Below are positions 25,936 through 34,121 of a stretch of 64,000 nt of DNA, one piece after another. A model generated the notes under the pieces. It ran no database searches, was not told the origin of the DNA, and saw only the letters and a program-made list of their open reading frames with translations. This DNA comes from Lysobacter sp. (GTDB lineage Bacteria; Pseudomonadota; Gammaproteobacteria; Xanthomonadales; Xanthomonadaceae): assembly GCA_013141175.1 (NCBI GenBank), contig JABFRN010000001.1:2487233-2551232 (forward strand), written 5' to 3'. The position numbers were made by a program, and so were the translations under genes. Numbering within the stretch: position 1 is the first letter of the stretch; every line of letters starts with the position of its first letter.

Positions 25936-27708
25936 ATGCTTTTTTTTCGAAAAATCGTCCTGCTGTTCGCGATGCTCTGCGCAGCGTCGGCGTGCCTGCT
26001 GTCCTCGCAGGCGAGGGGCACCGATATCGAGACCGTGCTGATGCCGGGTCAGGTCATCCGTGGGCACGCGAAAACGGAATCGACCTGCGCGGCGTGCCAT
26101 CGATCGTTCGACAAGGAAGCGCAGCCCGCGCTGTGCATGGCCTGCCACAAGGATGTCGCTGCCGACATCCGTGCCAAGCGCGGTTTCCATGGACGCGGCG
26201 CCGCGAAGGCGTGCCGCACCTGCCATACCGACCACAAAGGCAGGAATGCGCAGATCGCCAGCTTCGACAAGAAAACGTTCCGGCACAACCTGACCGATTA
26301 CGAATTGCTGGGCGCGCACAAGACGGTGACCTGCGACAGTTGCCATCCGCCTGCAGCGAAGTACCGCGACGCGCCTTCCACCTGCATCGGCTGTCATAAG
26401 GACGACGATACGCACAAAGGGACCCTGGGCCGGGATTGCGCGAAATGCCACGGCCCCGTCGACTGGAAGAAGAGCAGTTTCGATCACAACAAGACCGATT
26501 TCGCATTGCGAGGCAAGCACGCCGTCGCCAAGTGCGCCGCATGCCATACGCGCCCGCCGGCCGAACTCAAGCTGGGCACTGAATGCATCGCGTGCCATCG
26601 CAAGGACGACTCGCACAAGGGGTCGATGGGCACCGCATGCGCCAATTGCCATACCGAGAACGCATGGAAGGAGACGAAGTTCGATCACAGCAAGACCCGG
26701 TTCCCGCTGTTGGGTCGACATGCGTTGACCGAATGTTCGGGCTGTCATCGCCAGGCCAATGTCTTCCGTGGCGCGCCGACCGAATGCGTGGCCTGCCACA
26801 AGGCGAAGGATGTCCATGCCGGTACCCTGGGCACCGACTGCAAGGACTGCCACCAACCGCGCGCATGGAAGCCTTCGCAGGGTTTCGATCATGCCAAGAC
26901 CCGCTTCCCGCTGTTCGGCAAGCATCGTGATGCCGCATGCCTCGGCTGCCACAAAGGGCCGAAGCTGTTCCGCGGTATCGCCAGCGCCTGCAACGATTGC
27001 CACAAGAAAGACGATCCGCACAAGGGGCGCAATGGCGCGGAATGCCAGTCGTGCCACAACGCGGCATCATGGAAGCAGATCAGTTTCGATCACGCGAAAG
27101 CGACGCGTTTCCCGCTGCTCGGCGGTCATCGCCCGCTGACTTGCAAGAGTTGCCACAAGAACGATGCGCATCGCGAGAAACTGGACATGCAATGCGTGTC
27201 CTGTCATGCCGAGAAGGATCCGCATCAAGGAAAACTCGGTCGTGACTGCGCGCGCTGCCATGTCGCGGACAGCTGGACCAAGGTGGTCGTCGACCACAAT
27301 CGCACCGCATTCCCGCTGCTGGGCCGGCATCAGGTGACCGAGTGCAAGGGTTGCCACACCGACAAGTTGTATCAAGGCGCACCGAAGGCATGCGTTGCTT
27401 GTCACGTCAAGAATGATTCGCATTCCGGAAAGCTCGGACAGAAGTGCGAGACGTGCCATAACGCACGCAGTTGGTCGCTATGGGAGTTCGATCATGCGAA
27501 ACAGACTCATTTCCCGCTGATAGGTGCGCATGAAAGTTTGAAGTGCGATAATTGTCACAAGACGGCGCGCAAAGACGATATAGCTTTGCCACTAGCTTGC
27601 GGAAGCTGCCACAGCGGGGACGACATCCATAACGGTGCGTTCGGCAACCGATGCGAAAGATGCCACTCCAGCACCTCGTTCAAAGACATCCTGCCCAACT
27701 CACGCTGA
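25936..27708 (+). CDS. 24-haem c-type cytochrome of eight tri-haem modules
   Basis: A 590-residue exported protein (hydrophobic N-terminus to about residue 25; CAASAC could be a weak lipobox). I count 24 CXXCH motifs arranged as eight modules of about 65 residues. Each has the pattern FDHxKTxFPLLGxH, CXXCH, FRGxPxxCXXCH, DDxHKGxLG, CXXCH. Each module also has three non-motif His (in FDH, GxH and DxHKG), which matches bis-His ligation of three haems. It sits six bases after cytochrome b and six before the next multihaem gene. No catalytic domain is visible, so it looks like a wire rather than a reductase. Family: cytochrome c3/c7-like; a closer relative is not known to me. Confidence 0.88.
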   Translation: MLFFRKIVLLFAMLCAASACLLSSQARGTDIETVLMPGQVIRGHAKTESTCAACHRSFDKEAQPALCMACHKDVAADIRAKRGFHGRGAAKACRTCHTDHKGRNAQIASFDKKTFRHNLTDYELLGAHKTVTCDSCHPPAAKYRDAPSTCIGCHKDDDTHKGTLGRDCAKCHGPVDWKKSSFDHNKTDFALRGKHAVAKCAACHTRPPAELKLGTECIACHRKDDSHKGSMGTACANCHTENAWKETKFDHSKTRFPLLGRHALTECSGCHRQANVFRGAPTECVACHKAKDVHAGTLGTDCKDCHQPRAWKPSQGFDHAKTRFPLFGKHRDAACLGCHKGPKLFRGIASACNDCHKKDDPHKGRNGAECQSCHNAASWKQISFDHAKATRFPLLGGHRPLTCKSCHKNDAHREKLDMQCVSCHAEKDPHQGKLGRDCARCHVADSWTKVVVDHNRTAFPLLGRHQVTECKGCHTDKLYQGAPKACVACHVKNDSHSGKLGQKCETCHNARSWSLWEFDHAKQTHFPLIGAHESLKCDNCHKTARKDDIALPLACGSCHSGDDIHNGAFGNRCERCHSSTSFKDILPNSR

Positions 27709-27714
27709 GACCGC

Positions 27715-30216
27715 ATGCACATGCCGAAATTACCGATCATCGTGCACCACTCGATACGCCGCGCATGGCTCGCCTGTGCGCTGCTGTTGATGTCGTTCGC
27801 TTTCACGATGCCGGTGGCCAGTGCGGCGCAAATCCAGTCGCCAGCCAATTTCGATCACGCAAGGACAGGTTTTCCGCTCACCGGCGCGCATCGCAATGCG
27901 AGATGCGAAAGCTGCCACGATCGCGGCATCCTGCAAGGAACACCGAAGGACTGCGTGAGTTGCCACGGCACCGCCAGCCGTCTGCCGGATGCGAGCCGAT
28001 TGCCTGCCGCACATATTCCGGTCACCGGAGGCTGCGAATCCTGCCATCGCACCAGCGCGTGGGTGCCCGCAACGTTCAACCACGCGTCTGTCGAAGGGCA
28101 GCGGTGCGGAAGCTGTCACAATGGCATGGTCGCGACAGGCAAGACCTCGGATCATATGCAGACGGTCCAGATCTGCAGTGCGTGTCACCGTACAACGGCC
28201 TGGCTGCCCGCGAAGTTCGATCACAATGGTGTCGCTGCAGGCAGCTGCTCGACCTGCCACAACGGCAGCAAAGCGACCGGCAAGCCCTCGAACCACGTGG
28301 CGACGACAGAATCCTGCGATGCCTGCCATCGCACGACGGCGTGGCTCCCGGCGACGTTCAAGCACAGCGGTGTCGCAGCGGGCAGCTGTTCGACCTGCCA
28401 CAACGGCAGCAAGTCGACCGGCAAGCCCTCGAACCACATCCCGACGACGCAGTCCTGCGACGCCTGCCACAAGACCACCGCGTGGTTGCCGGCAACGTTC
28501 AACCACAGCGGCGTGGCCGCCGGCAGTTGTTCGACCTGCCACAACGGCAGCAAGGCGACGGGCAAGCCATCGAACCATGTGGCGACGACGCAGTCCTGCG
28601 ATGCGTGCCATCGCACCACCGCGTGGTTGCCGGCAACGTTCAACCACAGCGGCGTGACCGCCGGCAGCTGCGCGACCTGCCACAACGGCAGCAAGGCGAC
28701 AGGCAAGCCGTCGAACCACTTGCCGACGACGCAGTCCTGCGATGCCTGTCATAAGACGACGGCATGGACGCCTGCCACGTTCAATCACAGCAATGTGACG
28801 GCGGGCAGCTGCGCGACCTGCCACAACGGCTCGACCGCGACCGGCAAACCGTCGAACCATGTGCCGACGACGCAGTCCTGCGATGCCTGTCATCGCACGA
28901 CCGCATGGACGCCTGCCACGTTCAACCACAGCGGCGTCACCGCCGGCAGCTGTTCGACCTGCCACAACGGCTCGACCGCGACCGGCAAGCCCTCGAACCA
29001 TCTGCCGACGACGCAGTCCTGCGACGTGTGCCACCGCACGACCGCATGGTTGCCCGCCACGTTCAACCACAGCGGCGTGACTGCCGGTAGTTGCTCGACG
29101 TGTCACAACGGCACGACCGCGACCGGCAAGCCGTCGAACCACATCCCGACGACGCAGTCCTGCGACGCCTGCCATCGCACCACGGCCTGGTTGCCGGCGA
29201 CGTTCAACCACAGCGGCGTTGCGGCGGGCAGCTGCGCGACGTGCCACAACGGTTCGGCCGCGACCGGCAAGCCGTCCAACCATGTGCCGACGACGCAGTC
29301 CTGCGACGTGTGCCACCGCACGACCGCGTGGTTGCCGGCGACGTTCAACCACAGCGGCGTCACCGCCGGCAGCTGCGCGACCTGTCACAACGGCACGACC
29401 GCGACCGGCAAACCGTCGAACCACATCCCGACGACGCAGTCCTGCGACGCCTGCCATCGCACCACCGCATGGTTGCCGGCGACGTTCAATCACAGCGGCG
29501 TTGCGGCGGGCAGCTGCGCGACCTGCCACAACGGCTCGGCCGCGACCGGCAAGCCCTCGAACCATCTGCCGACGACGCAGTCCTGCGACGCCTGCCACCG
29601 CACCACCGCGTGGTTGCCGGCGACGTTCAATCACAGCAACGTGACGGCGGGCAGCTGCGCGACCTGTCACAACGGCACGACCGCGACCGGCAAGCCCTCG
29701 AACCATCTGCCGACGACGCAGTCCTGCGATGCCTGTCACCGCACGACCGCATGGCTGCCGGCGACCTTCAGTCACAGCAACGTGACGGCGGGCAGCTGCG
29801 CGACCTGCCACAACGGCACGTCGGCAACGGGCAAACCGTCGAACCACTTCGTGACGACCAAGTCCTGCGATGCCTGTCACCGCACGACCGCATGGGAGCC
29901 GGTAACGGCCTACTCGCATGTGTCTGCGGGTTACCGCCAGCACCAGGCCGGCATGTCCTGCTCGTCCTGCCATACGACGAACAATGAGGTCATCACTTGG
30001 AAGTTCGCTGCGTATCGTCCGAATTGCGCGGGTTGCCATGCCAATGAATACGAGCCGGGCGAACACAAGAAGGTGAGCACTCCGAAGATCCTGTACACGG
30101 TGCAGGAGCTGCAGGATTGCTCGGGTGCCTGCCACGAGTACACGGATGCGACCTTCTCCACGATCAAGAAGACAAGAACCGGGCAGCATCGCGCCACAGA
30201 CGGCAGCTTCGACTGA
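27715..30216 (+). CDS. 31-haem c-type cytochrome with 47-residue di-haem repeats
   Basis: An 833-residue exported protein (signal peptide ending PVASA). I count 31 CXXCH motifs plus one CX3CH (CSGACH, residues 802-807). The N-terminal part (FDHARTGFPLTGAH...CESCH...LQGTPKDCVSCH) is a partial copy of the tri-haem module of the gene before it. A degenerate unit is followed by twelve nearly identical 47-residue units (AGSCxTCHNG...TGKPSNH...SCDACHRTTAWLPATFNH), each with two CXXCH and two extra His (SNH and FNH), as expected for two bis-His haems. The last about 110 residues differ, with two more CXXCH and the CX3CH. An alternative start is the ATG at 27721. Confidence 0.88.
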   Translation: MHMPKLPIIVHHSIRRAWLACALLLMSFAFTMPVASAAQIQSPANFDHARTGFPLTGAHRNARCESCHDRGILQGTPKDCVSCHGTASRLPDASRLPAAHIPVTGGCESCHRTSAWVPATFNHASVEGQRCGSCHNGMVATGKTSDHMQTVQICSACHRTTAWLPAKFDHNGVAAGSCSTCHNGSKATGKPSNHVATTESCDACHRTTAWLPATFKHSGVAAGSCSTCHNGSKSTGKPSNHIPTTQSCDACHKTTAWLPATFNHSGVAAGSCSTCHNGSKATGKPSNHVATTQSCDACHRTTAWLPATFNHSGVTAGSCATCHNGSKATGKPSNHLPTTQSCDACHKTTAWTPATFNHSNVTAGSCATCHNGSTATGKPSNHVPTTQSCDACHRTTAWTPATFNHSGVTAGSCSTCHNGSTATGKPSNHLPTTQSCDVCHRTTAWLPATFNHSGVTAGSCSTCHNGTTATGKPSNHIPTTQSCDACHRTTAWLPATFNHSGVAAGSCATCHNGSAATGKPSNHVPTTQSCDVCHRTTAWLPATFNHSGVTAGSCATCHNGTTATGKPSNHIPTTQSCDACHRTTAWLPATFNHSGVAAGSCATCHNGSAATGKPSNHLPTTQSCDACHRTTAWLPATFNHSNVTAGSCATCHNGTTATGKPSNHLPTTQSCDACHRTTAWLPATFSHSNVTAGSCATCHNGTSATGKPSNHFVTTKSCDACHRTTAWEPVTAYSHVSAGYRQHQAGMSCSSCHTTNNEVITWKFAAYRPNCAGCHANEYEPGEHKKVSTPKILYTVQELQDCSGACHEYTDATFSTIKKTRTGQHRATDGSFD
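28237..29928 (+). repeat. Twelve tandem 141-bp coding repeats
   Basis: Twelve in-frame units of 141 bp encode the di-haem repeats of the 31-haem cytochrome. Units 3-11 differ from each other by only a few residues (S/A before TCH, K/T/A in NGS, V/I/L after SNH, G/N in HSxV), while the first and last are more diverged. Similarity at the DNA level is high enough for slippage and unequal crossing-over. A more degenerate unit precedes them from about 28093. Confidence 0.9.
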
Positions 30217-30252
30217 TTTTTTGACTGTTCCCCTGCAGAGACCTATTTTCAG

Positions 30253-32448
30253 ATGATCGAACGCCAGTTCAGAATCCGCCTTGCCTGCCTTTCGGCCGCG
30301 ATCGCCATCGCCGTAGTTTCGCCATCGGCGATGGCGCAGATCTTCGACGATGTTTCGGTGGTCAAGTACCAGACCGATGCGACCCAGATCACGGTGCAGT
30401 TCAACGCGAAGGTCAGGTTCAAGCGCGCCGTCGTTTCTTCGACCAACGATCTGGTCACGATCTATTTCGAAATCGCAGGCCTGACCGGCGACGGCAGATC
30501 GGTGTTCGAAGAATCGCGGAAATGGGACGATTCCGGCCTGTCGCCTCCGTTCCAGATGCGTTATTTCAGCGAAGCCAATCAGCCGACCGAAAAACGCCTC
30601 GAAATCTCCTTCAAATCGCCGGTGCAGGGCGTGCAGGCAGGCCCCGGCATCGACGAACAGAGTTTCGTTCTCACGATGAAGCGGCCGGTCGTCGCCGAGG
30701 AAACGCCGCCGCCGAAAAAGGAAGAACGCGGCGCGCCAACCTTGCCGCCTTCGGCGATACCACCCGCGACGGTCGTGTCGACGCCGCTGACCGAATCCGA
30801 CCAGGCGCAGGCGCTGCTCCTCACGACCGCCCGCGACGCGGTGCAGCGCGAGGATTACGAGGGCGCGATCGCCGAGCTCAACAAGCTGTTGAACATGCCG
30901 CCGGGCGCATATTCGCAGGACGCCCAGGAGTTGATCGGGTTCGCCCGTGAGCGTCTCGGCGAAACCGCGCGCGCGCAAGCGGAATACGAGCTCTACCTCA
31001 AGATCTACCCGGACGCGCCGGGCGCGGCGCGCGTGAAGGCGAGAATCGCCGCGCTGTCCACCATCGCGCCGCCGGAGCCGGTCGCAACGGCAGGCGACAA
31101 GCCGCGCGTGAGGAAGCCGGTCACTTCGACATGGGGCGGCATCTCGCAGTATTACTACGGCGGCAAGTCGAAGATCCGCGACGAATTCACGACCACCGAC
31201 CCGATCAGCGGCGCGACCCAGATCGACACGCAATCGCTCAGCACCACCGACCAGTCGTCGATCGTCACCGACGTCAACTACAACCTGCGGCATCGCCGCG
31301 GCGCCTGGGATACCCGCGTCACCCTGCGCGATACCTTCCGCCACAGTTTCATTCCCGACCAGCCGAGCCGTAATCGCCTGTCTTCGGCGTACGTCGATCT
31401 GAAGCACGAGACCAGCCGTTTCGCGACCCGGATCGGTCGGCAGACCGCCACCAGCGGCGGCGTGCTCGGGCGTTTCGACGGCGCGGTGGCCAGTATCGGT
31501 CTGGGCACCGACAAGGTGCGCGGCGGCGTGGAAGTCGGCAAGCTGATCGAACCCGGTCTTGGCGGCGACAAGCGCTTCTACGGCGCGACGATGGATGCGG
31601 ACCATATCTTCGACAAGATCGGCCTGGGTATCTTCGGAATCCAGCAGGACGCATCCGGTGATCTGGACCGGCGTGCGGTCGGCGGCGAGTTCCGTTACTT
31701 CGCCGACAACCGCTCGGTGTTCGGGCTCGTCGATTACGACGTGTTCTTCAAGAAGCTCAATGTCGCGTCGGTGCAGGGCAATTTCGGCTGGGGCAGGAAA
31801 TTCAGCGTCAATTTCCTCTACGACTACCGTCGTTCCCCCAGCCTGCAGATGACCAATGCGCTGCTCGGCCAGCCCGAAACCAACCTGCAACAGCTGTCGC
31901 AGACGATGACCCAGGAACAGATCAAGCAGCAGGCCATCGGCCTGACGCCGATCGCGCGGTCTTCGTCGCTGGGCGTCACCGTGACGCTCTCGCCGAAATG
32001 GCAGGTGGCGGCGGACTATCGTCTTTCCAGCGTGACCGGCACCATCGCCACCGCGACCCTGCCGGCGAGCGAGCCGACCGGCGACATCAAGACGTTGAGC
32101 GCACAGGTGATCGGCACCGGCGTCTTTTCGCCGTCCGATGTCTTCATCGTCAACACCAACTACCTCACCAGCCGCGCCTACAACGCCTGGTTGCTCGGCC
32201 TGTCGACGCGCGTGAAAGTGGGAGAGGCCTGGGTCATCGAGCCGGGCATCAAGTACTACATCCAGGACAACGCGGCCGGCTCCACATCCAAGCGCCTGTC
32301 CCCGGTCGGCAGATTCGCCTACCGGCGCACCGAGCACCTGAGCTTCGAGGCCGAATTCAATCTCGAAAAAACCAGGACCGAGGCGGATACCAGTTCGGAA
32401 GATCTGCTGTCGCTGTTCTACTACCTCGGTTATCGCTACGACTTCTGA
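30253..32448 (+). CDS. Outer-membrane barrel with periplasmic TPR
   Basis: A 731-residue exported protein (signal peptide cleaved after SAMA, residue 28). A beta-rich N-terminal domain (about 30-150) with an AMIN-like look is followed by a Pro-rich linker, a TPR-like helical region (about 185-270, DYEGAIAELNKLL and RAQAEYELYLKIYP), and a long C-terminal part of alternating amphipathic strands (about 290-731). It ends in Tyr-Arg-Tyr-Asp-Phe, the aromatic C-terminus used by the BAM machinery. No haem motif. It is the last gene of the multihaem operon, 36 bases after the 31-haem gene, and a terminator follows. I infer that it is the outer-membrane partner of the cytochromes; it is not recognisably MtrB. 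Confidence 0.78.
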   Translation: MIERQFRIRLACLSAAIAIAVVSPSAMAQIFDDVSVVKYQTDATQITVQFNAKVRFKRAVVSSTNDLVTIYFEIAGLTGDGRSVFEESRKWDDSGLSPPFQMRYFSEANQPTEKRLEISFKSPVQGVQAGPGIDEQSFVLTMKRPVVAEETPPPKKEERGAPTLPPSAIPPATVVSTPLTESDQAQALLLTTARDAVQREDYEGAIAELNKLLNMPPGAYSQDAQELIGFARERLGETARAQAEYELYLKIYPDAPGAARVKARIAALSTIAPPEPVATAGDKPRVRKPVTSTWGGISQYYYGGKSKIRDEFTTTDPISGATQIDTQSLSTTDQSSIVTDVNYNLRHRRGAWDTRVTLRDTFRHSFIPDQPSRNRLSSAYVDLKHETSRFATRIGRQTATSGGVLGRFDGAVASIGLGTDKVRGGVEVGKLIEPGLGGDKRFYGATMDADHIFDKIGLGIFGIQQDASGDLDRRAVGGEFRYFADNRSVFGLVDYDVFFKKLNVASVQGNFGWGRKFSVNFLYDYRRSPSLQMTNALLGQPETNLQQLSQTMTQEQIKQQAIGLTPIARSSSLGVTVTLSPKWQVAADYRLSSVTGTIATATLPASEPTGDIKTLSAQVIGTGVFSPSDVFIVNTNYLTSRAYNAWLLGLSTRVKVGEAWVIEPGIKYYIQDNAAGSTSKRLSPVGRFAYRRTEHLSFEAEFNLEKTRTEADTSSEDLLSLFYYLGYRYDF

Positions 32449-32494
32449 GTCTTCGCGCAGGCGCATTGCCGGCCCAACCGATGCCGCAACAACG

Positions 32495-32522
32495 AAAAGC
32501 CGAAGCGCGAGCTTCGGCTTTT
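32495..32522 (+). terminator. Rho-independent terminator of multihaem operon
   Basis: AAAAGCCGAAGC, loop GCGA, GCTTCGGCTTTT: a 12-bp stem ending in a T-run, 47 bases after the barrel gene stop. Confidence 0.85.
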
Positions 32523-32534
32523 CGCGTTGCCCTC

Positions 32535-32697
32535 TTGTAGGAGCGGCGCAAGCCGCGAAGCCCTTGCCCCTGTAGGAGCGACGGAAGTCGCGACGCTTTT
32601 GGCTCCTGTAGGAGCGGCGCAAGCCGCGATGCCCTTGGCTTCTGCGGGAGCGGCGGTAGCCGCGAAGCCCTTGCCCCTGTAGGAGCGACGGCTTCCA
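32535..32697. repeat. Array of five GTAG-headed REP hairpins
   Basis: Four complete units and one truncated unit of GTAGGAGCGGC...GCCGCGA or GTAGGAGCGAC...GTCGCGA repeat about every 35 bp (starting near 32537, 32571, 32607, 32644 and 32679). The stems alternate CGGC/GCCG and CGAC/GTCG, that is, with compensatory changes. The last unit is cut after GAGCGACGG. The 449-bp gap between the barrel gene and the hsdM remnant holds this array, the terminator and the 55-bp element. Confidence 0.85.
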
Positions 32698-32775
32698 CCA
32701 ACCGGATGGTTGGTCAAGTCGCGACACAACCCCGCCGCTGCGACATCCGCCCCGGAAACCGGAGACCCAATGCCG

Positions 32776-32830
32776 TCCCTTCTCCCCGCCTCGCGGGGAG
32801 AAGGTGGCCGAAGGCCGGATGAGGGGCGCT
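32776..32830. repeat. 55-bp element, left copy bordering RM island
   Basis: TCCCTTCTCCCCGC, four variable bases, then a GGGGAGAAGG arm and TGGCCGAAGGCCGGATGAGG. It is an inverted copy of 39431-39485, identical except in the hairpin loop. It contains a strong hairpin (CTTCTCCCCGC/GCGGGGAGAAG) and a second short one (GGCCGAAGGCC). Confidence 0.8.
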
Positions 32831-32897
32831 CTTCGTACAGCCACCACGAAATAACCGGATTGTCGCTTCGCAACCAACGCGCAATGTCACTGCGTTG

Positions 32898-33038
32898 TCA
32901 CGTCTTCTGCACCGACGACGGCAACCCCGCCGCTACATCGCGGAACGCGGCCAATGCAGCTTCCAGATGGTCGATGATCTCCTGCTGCAGCACGTCCGGC
33001 GGCGGCGGGTCGTCCAAGTTGTCAGGTTGTCGGCTTAT
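32898..33038 (-). pseudogene. C-terminal remnant of a type I HsdM methylase
   Basis: About 46 in-frame codons end at a TGA (32898-32900) and begin just after an in-frame TGA at 33039-33041. The residues DNLDDPPPPDVLQQEIIDHL followed by EAALAAFRDVAAGL match the usual C-terminus of type I N6-adenine methylases, from memory of that family. No catalytic part remains. The fragment lies directly downstream of rhuM, a gene often found inside type I restriction loci, which suggests a type I system once stood here. Confidence 0.6.
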
Positions 33039-33077
33039 TCAAGGACATTGGGCAACCAGCGGTGGCCCAATAGCCGC

Positions 33078-34121
33078 TCATGTCTTCGGCTTGTCTGGCT
33101 TGGTCAGGGTTTTGGCTGCATCTTCCAGTGCCCGCACATTGAATGCTGCGCCCTCTGCTTCCAACAACGCCCGGCGCTGGGCGGCGAACTGCTCGTACTG
33201 CTCTTCCGCATGGGCGTCCGCCTGCTTCTTCGCTACCTGGCCCGCGCCGTCCAGCACCGCGCGTTCGTTGAACGTCAGGAAGGCATCGAGTCTTTCGGCC
33301 CAATCCGTCAGGAACACCTCTTTGCGGCGAAGCGCCTGATCCTCTGCGAAATCCAGCCACATCGTCACGATCCGGTTCAGTTCGCCGATCTCCGGTTCGT
33401 GCAGATAGTTTTTGGCCACGGTCACATCGGCCTTCTGCACGCTACCCGACTTCCATGTGGTCAGGCCCATGTTCGGGCTGCGGCTGTCTGCGCGCTCGGC
33501 GATCAGTTCGGCGGCTGTCTTGCCGGTCACGGCGAAATGCAGCTTGTTCTGGATGAACCGGAAGAACTTCGTCGTCTCGGGCAGCGTGGGCGAATAATCG
33601 GCCGCCATCGCGAAGATCTCGCGCACCCGCAGGTACATCCGCCGTTCGCTGGCGCGGATGTCGCGGATACGCGCCAGCAACTCGTCGAAGCGGTCTGGCA
33701 CGGCCGACCCGGGCACGGGCGGGTTCTTCAGGCGCTCATCGTCCAGCGTGAAGCCCTTGACCAGATACTCGCGCAGCCGCTCGGTGGCCCAGCGGCGGAA
33801 TTGGGTGCCGCGCGGGGAGCGCACCCGGTAGCCCACGGCCAGGATGGCGTCCAGGCTGTAATGGGCTACCCGGTACTGCTTGCCGTCGGCGGCAGTTGTC
33901 AACCATTGGTTGACAACTGAATCGGGGGCCAGCTCGCCCTCGGCGAAAATCGCCTTCAGGTGTTTGGCGATGTTCTGTTTGCTGGTCTGGAACAGCGCGG
34001 CCATGCCGGACTGCGGCAGCCACAGCGTGTCGGCCACGAACCGGCATTCCACGCGGGTGCGGCCGTCTTCGGTGTCGTAGAGCAGGAATTCTCCGGGCTG
34101 TGGCTGCAGGTCATGGCTCAT
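33078..34121 (-). CDS. rhuM: RhuM-family virulence-associated protein
   Basis: A 347-residue RhuM-like protein. The N-terminal half has the family pattern LWLPQSGMAALFQTSKQNIAKHLKAIFAEGEL (a helix-turn-helix look) and YSLDAILAVGYRVRSPRGTQFRRWA. The C-terminal half has the TGKTAAELIAERAD and YLHEPEIGELNRIVTMWLDFAEDQA segments. RhuM was named in Salmonella pathogenicity island 3; its biochemical role is unknown, but it is frequent in restriction-modification islands. It overlaps the preceding small ORF by four bases (ATGA). Confidence 0.88.
   Translation of the reverse strand: MSHDLQPQPGEFLLYDTEDGRTRVECRFVADTLWLPQSGMAALFQTSKQNIAKHLKAIFAEGELAPDSVVNQWLTTAADGKQYRVAHYSLDAILAVGYRVRSPRGTQFRRWATERLREYLVKGFTLDDERLKNPPVPGSAVPDRFDELLARIRDIRASERRMYLRVREIFAMAADYSPTLPETTKFFRFIQNKLHFAVTGKTAAELIAERADSRSPNMGLTTWKSGSVQKADVTVAKNYLHEPEIGELNRIVTMWLDFAEDQALRRKEVFLTDWAERLDAFLTFNERAVLDGAGQVAKKQADAHAEEQYEQFAAQRRALLEAEGAAFNVRALEDAAKTLTKPDKPKT

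Noticed and set aside
28237..29928. CRISPR array or non-coding satellite
   Set aside because: The 141-bp units abut without spacers, keep one reading frame and encode haem-binding motifs.
27730..32877. A 1715-codon open frame on the minus strand across the multihaem genes
   Set aside because: It is antisense to clear signal-peptide, CXXCH and barrel coding sequence. It stays open because of high GC and the repeated 141-bp unit, and shows only repetitive Arg/Ala/Gly sequence.
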